From positions 3,658,001 to 3,722,000 of the forward strand of contig NZ_CP135971.1 of NCBI RefSeq assembly GCF_032463525.1: 64,000 nt of DNA. The letters run 5' to 3'. The notes under the pieces were generated by a model that was not told the DNA's origin, did no database searches, and saw only the letters and a list, made by a program, of their open reading frames with translations. This document shows positions 53,432 to 62,740 of this stretch, piece by piece. The translations under genes and the position numbers were made by a program. The stretch's first letter is position 1. Every line of letters begins with the position of its first letter. The DNA comes from Pseudomonas sp. DTU_2021_1001937_2_SI_NGA_ILE_001 (GTDB lineage: Bacteria; Pseudomonadota; Gammaproteobacteria; Pseudomonadales; Pseudomonadaceae).

Positions 53432-54214
53432 ATGGGATTTCGCGCTCTGATCGCTGCATGCACACTGGCTTGCCTGCCGGGTTTCGCCACGGCCCAGGCC
53501 TGGCTGGCGGGCGGGTCCGAGTGGCATCCATTCAGCTACAGCGACGCGCAGCAGCAGATGCAGGGCATTGCCGTGGACATCGTCCGTGAAGTGCTGGCCC
53601 AGGCGGGTATCCAGGCGCGCTTCGTGTCTTACCCGGCCAACCGCATGCAGGTCATGCTCGAACGCGGCCAGCTGGACCTCAGCTACGCCGAATCACGTGC
53701 CTGGCAAAACTATGAGGTCGCCGACCAGTACGTGTTTTCCGAGCCCTACATGAAGGTGCGCGAGTACCTGTTCTTCGCCCGCAATAACCCGGCCGCCGAC
53801 AAACCCATCGATGCCCTGCAGAACCTGACCATCGGCATGGTGCGCGGCTATACCTACAAACGCCTGGATGCCGCGTTCGCCTCCCAGCGCCTGATGAAGC
53901 TGGAAACCTCGCAGGACATCGCCCTGTTCGATCTGCTCGACACCGGCCGGGTGGACGCCGTGGCGATGGTCGACGATCTCTACACCTACCTCACCGCGAC
54001 CCACCACATCGACCCGAGCCGCTTCCGCCGTGGCGCACAGCTCAGCGAAGCGCCGCTGTCGATCATGCTGCAGCGCAAGCATGCCGAACGCTTGCCAGCC
54101 ATCGACCAGGCGATCCGACGCATGCAGGACAGCGGCGAGATCGCCCGCATCCTCGACGCCCACATGCCGACGCGCACGGCCGTGGCCTGTAACACCCAGG
54201 ACCCGGCCTGCTGA
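53432..54214 (+). CDS. Periplasmic solute-binding protein (SBP_bac_3 family)
   Basis: A 260-residue exported protein with signal peptide (residues about 1-22). The mature chain has the amino acid-binding protein fold (FSYSDAQQQMQGIAVDIVREVLAQAGIQARFVSYPANRMQVMLERGQLDLSYAESR). It lacks neighbouring ABC permease or ATPase genes and may act as an orphan binding protein or a sensor; the ligand is unknown, and a few such stand-alone proteins have chorismate-derived ligands. It is convergent with the glucarate dehydratase gene, 11 bp apart. Confidence 0.8.
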   Translation: MGFRALIAACTLACLPGFATAQAWLAGGSEWHPFSYSDAQQQMQGIAVDIVREVLAQAGIQARFVSYPANRMQVMLERGQLDLSYAESRAWQNYEVADQYVFSEPYMKVREYLFFARNNPAADKPIDALQNLTIGMVRGYTYKRLDAAFASQRLMKLETSQDIALFDLLDTGRVDAVAMVDDLYTYLTATHHIDPSRFRRGAQLSEAPLSIMLQRKHAERLPAIDQAIRRMQDSGEIARILDAHMPTRTAVACNTQDPAC

Positions 54215-54225
54215 CCCTGTACAGC

Positions 54226-55500
54226 TCAGAACCGCGGCTTGAGCGCGGTCCAGTCGGGCCGGTATTTCTGCATCTGGGTCACATCGTTGCGCGAACGGAT
54301 ACCGCAGCTGTGGTACTGGTCGTTGAGCTTGCCCAACTGGTCGTAGTCCAGCTCGACGCCCAGCCCCGGCGCATCGCGCAATGCCACACAGCCATCGACG
54401 ATGGGCAGCTTGCCGCCCTTGATGACTTCTTCGTCCGGCTCCTGCCAGGGGTAATGGGTGTCGCAGGCATAGGCCAGGTTCGGCACGGCCGCGGCAACGT
54501 GGGTCATGGCCATCAGGCTGATGCCCAAGTGCGAATTGGAATGCATCGACACGCCCAGGCCGAAGGTGTCGCACAGGCGTGCCAGGATCTGCGTATCGCG
54601 CAGGCCGCCCCAGTAATGGTGGTCGGCCAGGACGATCTGCACGCTGTTCAGCGCCACACTGCGGCGGAACTCGTCGAAATCGGTGACCACCATGTTGGTC
54701 GCCAGTGGCACACCCGTGCGCCGATGCACCTCGGCCATGCCCTCCAGGCCCGGGCATGGGTCTTCGTAGTATTCCAGGGCATCGCCCAGCGCCTCGGCCA
54801 TGCGCAGCGAGGTGTCCACCGACCAGTTGCCGTTCGGGTCGATGCGCAGCGGCGCCTGGGGAAAGGCTTCGCACAGCGCCTTTATGCACGCCACCTCATG
54901 TTCCGGGCCAAGCAGCGTGCCGGCCTTGAGCTTGATGCTCTTGAAGCCGTTCTCTTCGATCATGGTGCGCGCCTGAGCGACGATCTGCTGCGGGCTGATG
55001 GCTTCGCCCCAGCGGTCAGGCTTGTAGGGCGAGCCGATGTGCTCGGCGTACTTGAAGAACAGGTAGGCGCTGAACGGCACTTCGCGGCGCACCGCCCCAC
55101 CGAGCAGGTTGACCAGCGGCATGTCCAGCGAGCGCGCCTGCAGGTCGAGAAACGCCACCTCGAAGGCCGAGTAGGCATTGGCCACCTGCTTGCTCGGGTG
55201 CGAGCCTGGCGCCAGCTCGGCTCCGGCACTGGCCGGCTGCAGGCCGGCGACGGTCTTCACCACCCGCGCACGCAGGCCGTTGAGGTCGAAGGGGTCCAGC
55301 CCCACCAGGCTGCCCTGCATGGCCTGCAGCACCGCCAGCACCGGTCCATCGCCATAGCTCTCGCCCAGGCCGATGAGGCCGCTGTCACTCTCGACCTCGA
55401 TGATCGAGCGCAGCGCATAGGGCTCGTGGATGCCACTGGCATTGAGCAGGGGGGCGTCGCGAAAGGCGATAGGCGTGACACGGACCTGTTTGATCTTCAT
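54226..55500 (-). CDS. gudD: Glucarate dehydratase (enolase superfamily)
   Basis: A 424-residue mandelate-racemase-subgroup enzyme that converts D-glucarate (and L-idarate) to 5-keto-4-deoxyglucarate. The catalytic base Lys pair is in SIKLKAGTLLG, metal ligands are in RIDPNGNWS, YYEDPCPGLEG and ATNMVVTDFDEF, and the Asp/His dyad is in ADHHYWGG and SMHSNSHLGIS. These match the GlucD arrangement. Overall length is slightly short of the usual 440-450. The permease gene lies 72 bp upstream in the same direction. Confidence 0.9.
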   Translation of the reverse strand: MKIKQVRVTPIAFRDAPLLNASGIHEPYALRSIIEVESDSGLIGLGESYGDGPVLAVLQAMQGSLVGLDPFDLNGLRARVVKTVAGLQPASAGAELAPGSHPSKQVANAYSAFEVAFLDLQARSLDMPLVNLLGGAVRREVPFSAYLFFKYAEHIGSPYKPDRWGEAISPQQIVAQARTMIEENGFKSIKLKAGTLLGPEHEVACIKALCEAFPQAPLRIDPNGNWSVDTSLRMAEALGDALEYYEDPCPGLEGMAEVHRRTGVPLATNMVVTDFDEFRRSVALNSVQIVLADHHYWGGLRDTQILARLCDTFGLGVSMHSNSHLGISLMAMTHVAAAVPNLAYACDTHYPWQEPDEEVIKGGKLPIVDGCVALRDAPGLGVELDYDQLGKLNDQYHSCGIRSRNDVTQMQKYRPDWTALKPRF

Positions 55501-55572
55501 GAATAGGGGCTCCGGTAAGCAGGAAAAAGGCCGACCGGGCAGCGCGCCGCCCGGCGGAACAAGCGAGAGGGA

Positions 55573-56916
55573 TCAGGCCGGGGTGGCGCGTGGCGCCGGG
55601 TTGGCTCCCTTGCCCTGGCCCTTGCGGGTACGGGTCATGAACACCAGGATGCCGGCCAGCAGCGACACCACGGCCAGGCCGATCAGGCCACCCTGGATCG
55701 AGCCGGTGCTCTGTTCCAGATAGCCGAACGTCGCGGGCGCCACGAACCCTCCAAGGCTGCCCACCGAGTTGATCAGCGCGATGACCCCGGCGGCGATGCG
55801 CGCATCCAGGTAGGCCTGGGGAATCGGCCAGAACAGCGACGAAGCCGCCTTGAAACCGATGGCCGCGAAGCAGATCGCCACGAAGGAAAACACCGGCCCG
55901 CCCAGGGTGGACATGAACAGCCCGATGGCGGCAATGACGAAGGCCGCCGAGGCCCAGGCCTGCTGCCACTTGAAGCGCGCCGCCAGGCTGGCGAAGGCGT
56001 ACATCGCCAGCACCGAGATGATCCACGGGATGGAGTTGAACAGCCCGACCTGGAAATCGCCCAGCCCGCCCATCGAGCGGATGATGCTCGGCAACCAGAA
56101 GGTGCAGCCGTAGATGGTCAGCGAGATGGCGAAGTACAGGAAGCAGAACAGCAGGATCTGCGGGTCGCGCAGCAGATGCAGGGCCGAGTGCCGCACCTCG
56201 CCGCCACCGACGGCCTGCTCACGCTGGCGCTGCTCTTCGGCGATGCACTCGGTCAGCGCCTGGCTTTCTGCCTGGCTGAGCCATTTCGCATCCTTGGGCA
56301 GCGAATCGAGCCAGAACCACACGAAGCCACACAGCAGCACCGAGAACATGCCCTCGATGAAGAACATCCACTGCCAGCCATGCATGCCCAGCCCCTGGAT
56401 GTTCAACAGCGCGCCAGACAGCGGGCCGGAAATGATCGAGGCAATCGCCGAACCACTGAGAAAGATCGCCATGGCCTTGCCGCGTTCGCCGGCCGGCAGC
56501 CACTGGGTGAAGTAATACACCACGCCGGGAAAGAACCCGGCCTCGGCCACGCCGAGCAGGAAGCGCAGGATGTAGAACCAGGTCTCGTTGGGCACGAAGG
56601 CCATCGCCGTGGCCACTACGCCCCAGGTGAACATGATGCGGGTCAGCCAGACCTTGGCGCCGAAGCGCTGCAGGAGGATGTTGGACGGCACTTCGAACAG
56701 TGCATAGCCAATGAAGAACAGGCCGGCGCCCAGGCCGTAGGCCGCAGCACCGATCCCCAGATCGCTCTCCAGGTGGCTGCGCACGAAGCCGATATTCACT
56801 CGGTCGATGTAGTTGACGATGAACATCACCACGAACAACGGCAGCACGTGGCGTTTGACCTTGGCCACCGCACGGGCGACCAGCTCGGGGTCTGCTGGGG
56901 AAAGGACGGTATTCAA
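55573..56916 (-). CDS. MFS permease, ACS family, probable glucarate uptake
   Basis: A 447-residue member of the anion:cation symporter branch of MFS with about 12 helices. Landmarks are the family loop LFVVMFIVNYIDRVNIGFV, LRFLLGVAEAGFFPGVVYYFTQWLP, and SIIRSMGGLGDFQVG. Branch members include glucarate, galactarate and hexuronate importers, which fits the dehydratase gene downstream. I chose the TTG at 56916: GGAG lies 7 nt upstream and the next ATG would remove the first helix region. Divergent LysR gene is 106 bp away. Confidence 0.87.
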   Translation of the reverse strand: MNTVLSPADPELVARAVAKVKRHVLPLFVVMFIVNYIDRVNIGFVRSHLESDLGIGAAAYGLGAGLFFIGYALFEVPSNILLQRFGAKVWLTRIMFTWGVVATAMAFVPNETWFYILRFLLGVAEAGFFPGVVYYFTQWLPAGERGKAMAIFLSGSAIASIISGPLSGALLNIQGLGMHGWQWMFFIEGMFSVLLCGFVWFWLDSLPKDAKWLSQAESQALTECIAEEQRQREQAVGGGEVRHSALHLLRDPQILLFCFLYFAISLTIYGCTFWLPSIIRSMGGLGDFQVGLFNSIPWIISVLAMYAFASLAARFKWQQAWASAAFVIAAIGLFMSTLGGPVFSFVAICFAAIGFKAASSLFWPIPQAYLDARIAAGVIALINSVGSLGGFVAPATFGYLEQSTGSIQGGLIGLAVVSLLAGILVFMTRTRKGQGKGANPAPRATPA

Positions 56917-57022
56917 GGGACGACTCCATGTGATTGTTGTTGTGGAGATGCGTCGATCATGTACCCGGCTATTGTTTCCGTCTAATCTAGTCTGGCTCTT
57001 GATTGATACCCGGAAAATATCA

Positions 57023-57916
57023 ATGTTTGAACTCGCCCAGCTGCGCTGCTTTGCTACGGTGGCCACCGAGCTGAACTTCCGCCGTGCCGCCGAACGCCTG
57101 AACATGACCCAGCCACCGTTGAGCCGGCAGATCCAGTTGCTGGAGCACAACCTGGGTGTCGAGCGGTTCACCCGCAGCACCCGCAGCGTGGCCCTGACCG
57201 CCGCCGGCCGGGCCTTTTTCATCGAAGCCCAGCACCTGCTGGAACGCGCCGAGCAGGCGGCGCTGGCAGCCAAGCGCTTCGCCAGCGGCGACATCGGTTC
57301 GGTGAGCATCAGCTTCGTTGGCAGCGCCGTGTATGAATTCCTGCCCAGGGTCATCGCCGAAGCCCGGCTCAACCAGCCGCAGGTGAAGATCGCCCTCAGC
57401 GAAATGAACACCGCGCAGCAGCACGAGGCGCTGCGTGCCCGGCGCATCGACCTGGGCATCGTCCGTGCGCCCTTGCTGCAACCGGGCTACGAGAGCGAAT
57501 GCCTGGTACGCGAGCCGTTCGTGCTCGCCGTGCCTGCCAGCCACCCGCTGGCCAGCGCGCCACAGGTGACGGTTCGCGACCTGGCCGGTGTGCCCTTCCT
57601 GATGTATTCCCACTCGGCCTACCCGCCATTCAACGAACTGCTCACCGGCATGTTCCGCTCCGCCGGCGTTGCCCCGGAATACGTGCAGTGGCTGGGCTCT
57701 TCACTGACCATCCTGGCGCTGGTCAACGCCGCCATGGGCCTGGCCCTGGTGCCGCGCTGCGCCACCAACGTGGTGTTCCGTGACGTGGTGTTCCGCGACA
57801 TCGACCTGGGCGACGGCATCCAGAGCGAACTGCATCTGGTGTGGCGCAGCGACAACGACAACCCGGCGTGCCGGATGCTGCTGGAAGCCATTCGCGCGGC
57901 GGTGCATAACGGCTGA
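57023..57916 (+). CDS. LysR-family regulator of the glucarate genes
   Basis: A 297-residue LysR protein with an N-terminal HTH (residues about 2-60: FELAQLRCFATVATELNFRRAAERLNMTQPPLSRQIQLLE) and the ligand-binding domain. It resembles BenM/CatM-type LysR members (KIALSEMNTAQQHEAL). It is divergent from the permease-dehydratase pair and so most likely controls it, with glucarate as effector; inference from context. The ATG at 57023 follows GGAAAA. Confidence 0.87.
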   Translation: MFELAQLRCFATVATELNFRRAAERLNMTQPPLSRQIQLLEHNLGVERFTRSTRSVALTAAGRAFFIEAQHLLERAEQAALAAKRFASGDIGSVSISFVGSAVYEFLPRVIAEARLNQPQVKIALSEMNTAQQHEALRARRIDLGIVRAPLLQPGYESECLVREPFVLAVPASHPLASAPQVTVRDLAGVPFLMYSHSAYPPFNELLTGMFRSAGVAPEYVQWLGSSLTILALVNAAMGLALVPRCATNVVFRDVVFRDIDLGDGIQSELHLVWRSDNDNPACRMLLEAIRAAVHNG

Positions 57917-58033
57917 CGAGTGGTTGCCGGTCATCACTTGAGTCTAGCGCGGGGCGTAGCCTGGCATTTCTGCCAGTCGCCAGACTCACGCCCTGGGTTG
58001 ATCGTTCGAATTTCTCATCCGAGTGACCTAGCC

Positions 58034-59089
58034 ATGAGCACCACTTCCCCCGCCACCCAGCGCTATCACTATGATGCACTCGACCGCCTGGCCAGCCGTT
58101 CTAACGCTGAACGGCCTGTCGCACCCGGCTTCTTCTACTGCGGAACGCGCCTGGCCACCGAAATCGAAGGGCACGCTCGGACGATCCTGTTTCACGCCAG
58201 AAACAGGCTGCTGGCACAGCGGCGCGATAGCGTCTTGCAAATCGGCACGACCTTGCTGGGCAGTGATCAACCAGGCTCTGTGACCTACAGCCTGAGCGCA
58301 ACGCAACAACGAATCTTCGCTTATATGCCCTATGGCGCCCGGCATCCTCTCTGGGTGCCCGAAGGTCTGTCCGGCTTCAAGGGGGAACGGTTGGAACCGA
58401 TGACGGCACATTACTTGTCGGGTAACGGCTACCGGGCGTTCAACCCTGTATTGATGAGATTCCACAGCCCGGACAGCCTGAGTCCATTCGGGGAGGGCGG
58501 ATTGAACGAATATGCGTACTGTGCAGGGGATCCGATCAATCGGGCCGATCCTGAGGGGCACATGTTCCAAGCAGTGATGACCGCTCTCAGCGACTTTTTT
58601 CCCAGCCAATCAAGACAGAAATTCAAAGCCATTGCGCCGGGCATCATCGGTTTCGAAAAACCTTACGGGAAGCGCAAGACGTTCAGCATCGTCAGCCATG
58701 GCGTGGCGGAACCATTGGATGGTTACCATCCGCTGATCACAAGTGATGAACGGCTGGTCAGCCCGATGATATTGCGCGACAGGCTGGCGAGTTCCGGAAT
58801 CGATCTCAGCCAGTACGAGCGAATACGCCTGATGTCCTGCTACTCGGCAAATGGCGCGAATCCCTTTGCCGCACAACTGTCGAAACTGACCCAAAAGCCG
58901 GTGAAGGGCTACAGGGGCGTAGTGTCCGTCGCTGGCATTCACCACATCGAAAACAACAGGCGTGTTCGCCAACTTTCTCAACATGAATACGAATACAGTG
59001 GCCAGATCAGGGCCATCAAGATACGTCTGCCCGGCGCATTGAACGAAAGACTGCCCTTCACCTACAAACCCGTCATTTTCAATCCCTGA
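58034..59089 (+). CDS. Orphan RHS-core protein with caspase/CPD-like C-terminal domain
   Basis: A 351-residue protein. Residues about 8-30 and 60-150 show RHS/YD-type repeats; the RHS-associated core RFHSPDSLSPFGEGGLNEYA and YAYCAGDPINRADPEGHM end near residue 180. The remaining about 170 residues contain VSHGVAEP (His222) and LMSCYSANG (Cys269), a His-Gly/Ser-Cys pattern like clan CD peptidases (C80/CPD, caspase fold). This suggests a toxin or effector protease. No signal peptide or full-length RHS shell is present. The 5' region and codons look less GC-rich than neighbours, suggesting acquisition. Start at 58034. Confidence 0.72.
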   Translation: MSTTSPATQRYHYDALDRLASRSNAERPVAPGFFYCGTRLATEIEGHARTILFHARNRLLAQRRDSVLQIGTTLLGSDQPGSVTYSLSATQQRIFAYMPYGARHPLWVPEGLSGFKGERLEPMTAHYLSGNGYRAFNPVLMRFHSPDSLSPFGEGGLNEYAYCAGDPINRADPEGHMFQAVMTALSDFFPSQSRQKFKAIAPGIIGFEKPYGKRKTFSIVSHGVAEPLDGYHPLITSDERLVSPMILRDRLASSGIDLSQYERIRLMSCYSANGANPFAAQLSKLTQKPVKGYRGVVSVAGIHHIENNRRVRQLSQHEYEYSGQIRAIKIRLPGALNERLPFTYKPVIFNP

Positions 59090-59237
59090 GCCTCATTCCA
59101 GCGGCAGCCCGTCGTCCGTCCCCAGGCAACCGAAACAGCACACCCATGCAAGCCATACGCCCGGCCATGAACCATAGTGAATTCCCGCAGCGCGCCTGCG
59201 GTCACTCCTTCTCACCCGCCTATCAGTGGAGCCTGTC

Positions 59238-60056
59238 ATGAGCACATTCGTCACCCGCGATGGAACCGAGATCTATTACAAGGACTGGGGGTCGGGCAAA
59301 CCCGTGCTGTTCAGCCATGGTTGGCCGCTGGACGCCGACATGTGGGAATACCAGATGCACTACCTGAGCAGCCGCGGGTATCGCACCATCGCCTTCGACC
59401 GTCGCGGTTTCGGGCGATCCGGCCAGCCGTGGGAAGGCTATGACTACGACACCTTCGCCGACGACATCGCCGACCTGATCGAACACCTGGACCTCAAGGA
59501 AGTCACCCTGGTGGGCTTCTCCATGGGTGGCGGTGACGTGTCGCGCTACATCGGCAAGTACGGCACCTCGCGCGTAGCCAAGTTGGCGCTGCTGGGCGCC
59601 GTTACGCCGATCTTCGGCAAGACCGCCGACCACCCCGAGGGCGTCGAGCAGGCTGTGTTCGACGGCATTCGCGATGGCCTGCTCAAGGATCGCGCGCAGT
59701 TCATCGCCGACTTCAGCACCCCCTTCTACGGCCTGGACAACGGTCAGAAAGTCTCTGACGGCGTACTGACCCAGACCCTCAACATCGCCCTGCTGGCCTC
59801 GCTCAAGGGCACTGTCGATTGCGTGACCGCCTTCGCCGGCACCGACTTCCGCCCTGACATGGCGAAGGTCGACGTGCCGACCCTGGTGATCCATGGCGAC
59901 GCCGACAAGATCGTGCCGCTGGAAGCCACCGGCAAGCTCGCCGCGCAGATGATTCCCGGCGCCGAACTCAAGGTCTACGCCGGTGCACCGCACGGCTTCG
60001 CGGTGACCCACGCGCAGCAGCTGAACGAAGACCTGCTGGCCTTCGTCGGCGGCTGA
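59238..60056 (+). CDS. Alpha/beta hydrolase, arylesterase/perhydrolase type
   Basis: A 272-residue enzyme, the same length as the P. fluorescens arylesterase it closely resembles (MSTFVTRDGTEIYYKDWGSGKPVLFSHGW). The nucleophile elbow GFSMGG carries Ser95; the acid is in VIHGDADKIVP and the His in APHGFAVTH. Enzymes of this type hydrolyse aryl esters and have weak haloperoxidase/perhydrolase activity. The ATG at 59238 is preceded by GGAG. It is a single gene between the RHS and immunity-like genes. Confidence 0.95.
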   Translation: MSTFVTRDGTEIYYKDWGSGKPVLFSHGWPLDADMWEYQMHYLSSRGYRTIAFDRRGFGRSGQPWEGYDYDTFADDIADLIEHLDLKEVTLVGFSMGGGDVSRYIGKYGTSRVAKLALLGAVTPIFGKTADHPEGVEQAVFDGIRDGLLKDRAQFIADFSTPFYGLDNGQKVSDGVLTQTLNIALLASLKGTVDCVTAFAGTDFRPDMAKVDVPTLVIHGDADKIVPLEATGKLAAQMIPGAELKVYAGAPHGFAVTHAQQLNEDLLAFVGG

Positions 60057-60158
60057 GACCGCCAGGCAGGGAACCTGGCCCCTGATCGTCACTCCAAGCA
60101 GCACGAACACGGATGACGAACGGATGGTCATGTCCCCTGCCCCTTCATGGAGGCCCGC

Positions 60159-60653
60159 ATGCCGGGCCCGCTAGACCGCCTGCGGGACTGGCTGACGCGC
60201 ACCCCGCCGCAGCCGCCCCAGCCCTGCGTCACGCCGGCTCAGACCCCGCCTCCTGGCCTGGCTGACATCGAAGCGTTGCTGGCCTTCCTGCCCCACTTGT
60301 ACCCCGGCGGCGTCGCCATCAATCCCTTCAAAGACGCTCCCGCTGAACAATGGCCCGTGTATGTCGAAGCCGTCGATGCCTTTTTCCAGGCTGCTGGCCA
60401 GGAATGCTGGATCGACTACCGCTACGGGGATGCCAATCCAGGCGACATGCTCGAGCACCCCGAGCAGATTGCCCAGGCGTCCGTCGCGCAGATCAAGAGC
60501 CTGCTGACCTGGTGCGTCCGTGGCGAACGTTTCTGCTACGGCCATCATGGCGCGGTCATCCAGAACGGCGCCGTTCTGGCCATCCTGCAACGCCTGCAAG
60601 TCATACGCGATAGCTTGGATCACCAGGCCCCTCACCCCAGGAACCGACCATGA
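60159..60653 (+). CDS. DUF6508-like small protein, possible immunity protein
   Basis: A 164-residue cytoplasmic protein with a Pro-rich N-terminus (residues about 15-35). The rest (IEALLAFLPHLYPGG, DAFFQAAGQECWIDYRYGD, LLTWCVRGERFCYGHHGAVIQNGAVLAILQRLQ) resembles what I recall of DUF6508, a family seen near toxin genes. I chose the ATG at 60159, 5 nt after GGAGG; an ATG 12 nt earlier overlaps that site. Overlaps the next gene by 4 bp, so the genes are co-translated. Confidence 0.65.
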   Translation: MPGPLDRLRDWLTRTPPQPPQPCVTPAQTPPPGLADIEALLAFLPHLYPGGVAINPFKDAPAEQWPVYVEAVDAFFQAAGQECWIDYRYGDANPGDMLEHPEQIAQASVAQIKSLLTWCVRGERFCYGHHGAVIQNGAVLAILQRLQVIRDSLDHQAPHPRNRP

Positions 60654-61096
60654 AATATGACGATGCCTCTTGGCATTACGAAGGCGACTTTCCCGAAGAA
60701 CTGCCACCCGAAGCCGGCGCCACCCATATCGGGCTGTTCCTCGCCTGGCTGTTGATCCATGACCACGCCAGTGAAGAACTGCTCGAGGACGCCAGCGATC
60801 AGGTGCAGGCAATCAAGGCCCGGCAGATCACTGGCGCACAGCTGCTGATGAACACCCTGGACGGCAAGTTTCTCGCCCAGGACCTGGACGACACCGGCAA
60901 CGCCTTCGCCCTGGCCTACTACCAGGGCCAGGACGATGACAGCCGGTATTTCGACGATTACCTGCTGGTATTCGATGACCAGGAGACCATCTATCACGTG
61001 GAAGACAGCTGGGAGAGTTACGAACGGCTGGCCAGCGTGATCGATGAACGCTTCGCCGCCTGGAACGCCCAGGGCCGGCCGCAGTACCTGCCTTGA
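60650..61096 (+). CDS. Small acidic protein, unknown (immunity-like)
   Basis: A 148-residue, strongly acidic protein (MKYDDASWHYEGDFPEELPPEAGATHIGLFLAWLLIHDH). The start with MKYDDASWHY and the body are like a conserved Pseudomonas family found near RHS or other toxin genes; I cannot give its number with certainty. No membrane helix or signal peptide. It overlaps the upstream gene by 4 bp and is 20 bp from the SMI1/KNR4 gene. Confidence 0.65.
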   Translation: MKYDDASWHYEGDFPEELPPEAGATHIGLFLAWLLIHDHASEELLEDASDQVQAIKARQITGAQLLMNTLDGKFLAQDLDDTGNAFALAYYQGQDDDSRYFDDYLLVFDDQETIYHVEDSWESYERLASVIDERFAAWNAQGRPQYLP

Positions 61097-61116
61097 CCCA
61101 ACCAGAAGGCCCCAGC

Positions 61117-61704
61117 ATGTCCATCGTCGACACCTACCTCAACGGCCTGTACCAGGCCCTGCCCGCCGAAGAGCTGCAACAGCTGCAGCTCAGCCACGGC
61201 GCCTCCCCCACCGACCTGCAAGCCCTGCAGGCGGCTTATCCACAGGTGCCGGCCAGCCTGCTGGAGCTGCTCGGGCGTATCGACGGTACTCACTACCGCG
61301 AGTATCCAGGCGGCGAGATCTGCGTGCTGATCCTCGGCTCGGATGTCTTCGAGTACCCCTACTACCTCAGCTCCGTGGCGCAGATCCTCGAAGAAGCCGG
61401 AAAGTACAAGGACAGCATCGCCGAGATCTACGAGGCGTACCTCGACGAAGACCCTGAACTGCTCGGCGCCGGCATCGACCCGCAGGTGCCAATGAACCGC
61501 CGCCTGTGTTTTTCCCACTGTATGAACAACGGCGGCACCTCACGCCTGTACCTGGACTTCGACCCGGCGCCAGGCGGCAGCGTCGGCCAGGTCGTGCGCT
61601 TTCTGCACGACCCGGACAGCTACGTGGTGATCGCCAGCAGCTTCGATGAGTACCTGCAGGGGCTGATCGAGCAGAACTACGCGTTCATTTTCGAGGATGA
61701 ATAG
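61117..61704 (+). CDS. SMI1/KNR4-like (SUKH) immunity-type protein
   Basis: A 195-residue member of the SMI1/KNR4 superfamily: AYPQVPASLLELLGRIDGTHYRE and the FEYPYYLSSVAQILEE segment match the fold. SUKH proteins are frequent immunity partners of polymorphic toxins. It is the third gene in a tandem cluster. I chose the ATG at 61117 (AAGG upstream); the frame opens eight codons earlier at TTG. A DnaA-box sequence lies inside the gene (61236-61244). Confidence 0.82.
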   Translation: MSIVDTYLNGLYQALPAEELQQLQLSHGASPTDLQALQAAYPQVPASLLELLGRIDGTHYREYPGGEICVLILGSDVFEYPYYLSSVAQILEEAGKYKDSIAEIYEAYLDEDPELLGAGIDPQVPMNRRLCFSHCMNNGGTSRLYLDFDPAPGGSVGQVVRFLHDPDSYVVIASSFDEYLQGLIEQNYAFIFEDE

Positions 61705-61806
61705 GCCGCGTGAACAACTTATCCACTGGGCCATCAGCCACCATTCACAGGATCGTGCCCGGTCTATCACCTGGAGGCATGAACTCGGCATCGCCACCAG
61801 GCCCAG

Positions 61807-62553
61807 TCAACGGCTCTTTACACAGACAAAAATCGCATTGCCGCCCGCCCCCTGCCAAGGGGTGATCCTTTCGTAGTCATGTTCGAACACATGGACCTCG
61901 AACCGCGGCTGCAACAGCGCCTGCAACTCCACGAAGCTGGCAGCCACCATCGGATGTTCATCCTCCCAGGTCTGGGTCGTGCCCTCGTGGGTCTTGTCGA
62001 TCCGCAAGCGCAGCGACTGCCTTTCGCCTTCGCCCGGATAGTGCCAGGCGGAGCCGAAGGTAAACTGGCTGCCCTCGTGACTGACTTGGTGCCCCACGAA
62101 CGAACGGTTATCGATCTTGTACTTATCCACAGCGTTGAAGCAGAACACGCCCCCCTCGCCTAGCGCCTCATGCACACGGCCAATGCAAGCGTCGAGGCGC
62201 TCGATGCCGGCGTTGTAGTGGATGGAATACAAGAAGCAAGTGACCAGATCCAGCGGCTCGTCCACGGTGAAGTCACCCATGTCCAGGCAGGCGAAGCGGG
62301 CCTCGGGGCAACGCTGCGCGGCGATATCAAGCATCGGTTGGTTGATGTCCAGGCCGGCACTGCGGTAGCCGAAATCGAGAAAGTGACGAATGTGCGGCCC
62401 GGTACCACAGGCTAGGTCCAGATGCCTGGCCCCCTGATTGCCGAACAACTGATGAAGCCTGCGAATACCCTGGCTCTGCGCCCGATAGTCGATATCGGCA
62501 CACATCAGGTCGTAGTAGCCAGACAGGTCGGTATACAGCGCGGTTGAGCTCAT
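61807..62553 (-). CDS. Class I SAM-dependent methyltransferase
   Basis: A 248-residue methyltransferase. Motif I is LDLACGTGPHIRHFLDFGY (residues about 43-61), followed by GLDINQPMLDIAAQRCPEA and CLDMGDFTV, all typical of the class I fold. The rest (VFCFNAVDKYKIDN and later parts) matches small-molecule methyltransferases. The substrate is unknown. I chose the ATG at 62553; an upstream open frame lacks similarity. It is convergent with the SMI1/KNR4 gene. Confidence 0.87.
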   Translation of the reverse strand: MSSTALYTDLSGYYDLMCADIDYRAQSQGIRRLHQLFGNQGARHLDLACGTGPHIRHFLDFGYRSAGLDINQPMLDIAAQRCPEARFACLDMGDFTVDEPLDLVTCFLYSIHYNAGIERLDACIGRVHEALGEGGVFCFNAVDKYKIDNRSFVGHQVSHEGSQFTFGSAWHYPGEGERQSLRLRIDKTHEGTTQTWEDEHPMVAASFVELQALLQPRFEVHVFEHDYERITPWQGAGGNAIFVCVKSR

Positions 62554-62740
62554 AGAAACCAGTGGTTTGGCGGGAGGGGGGAAGAAAGGCGCGGCATCAT
62601 ACCTCAGGGTTGTGGATAACCGCAGTTCAGGAATCAGCGAGACTGCACCATAGGTGGCCACTAAACGCTCGATCGGATTGACATTTTTACTTACGTTCGC
62701 TGCAATAGCCGACGTTTCACGGACGATGCAAGGAATTGAT

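Noticed and set aside
51623..53527. 634-codon minus-strand frame opposite the OafA-like gene
   Set aside because: Antisense shadow with Gln/Ala/Arg-rich composition; no homologous features.
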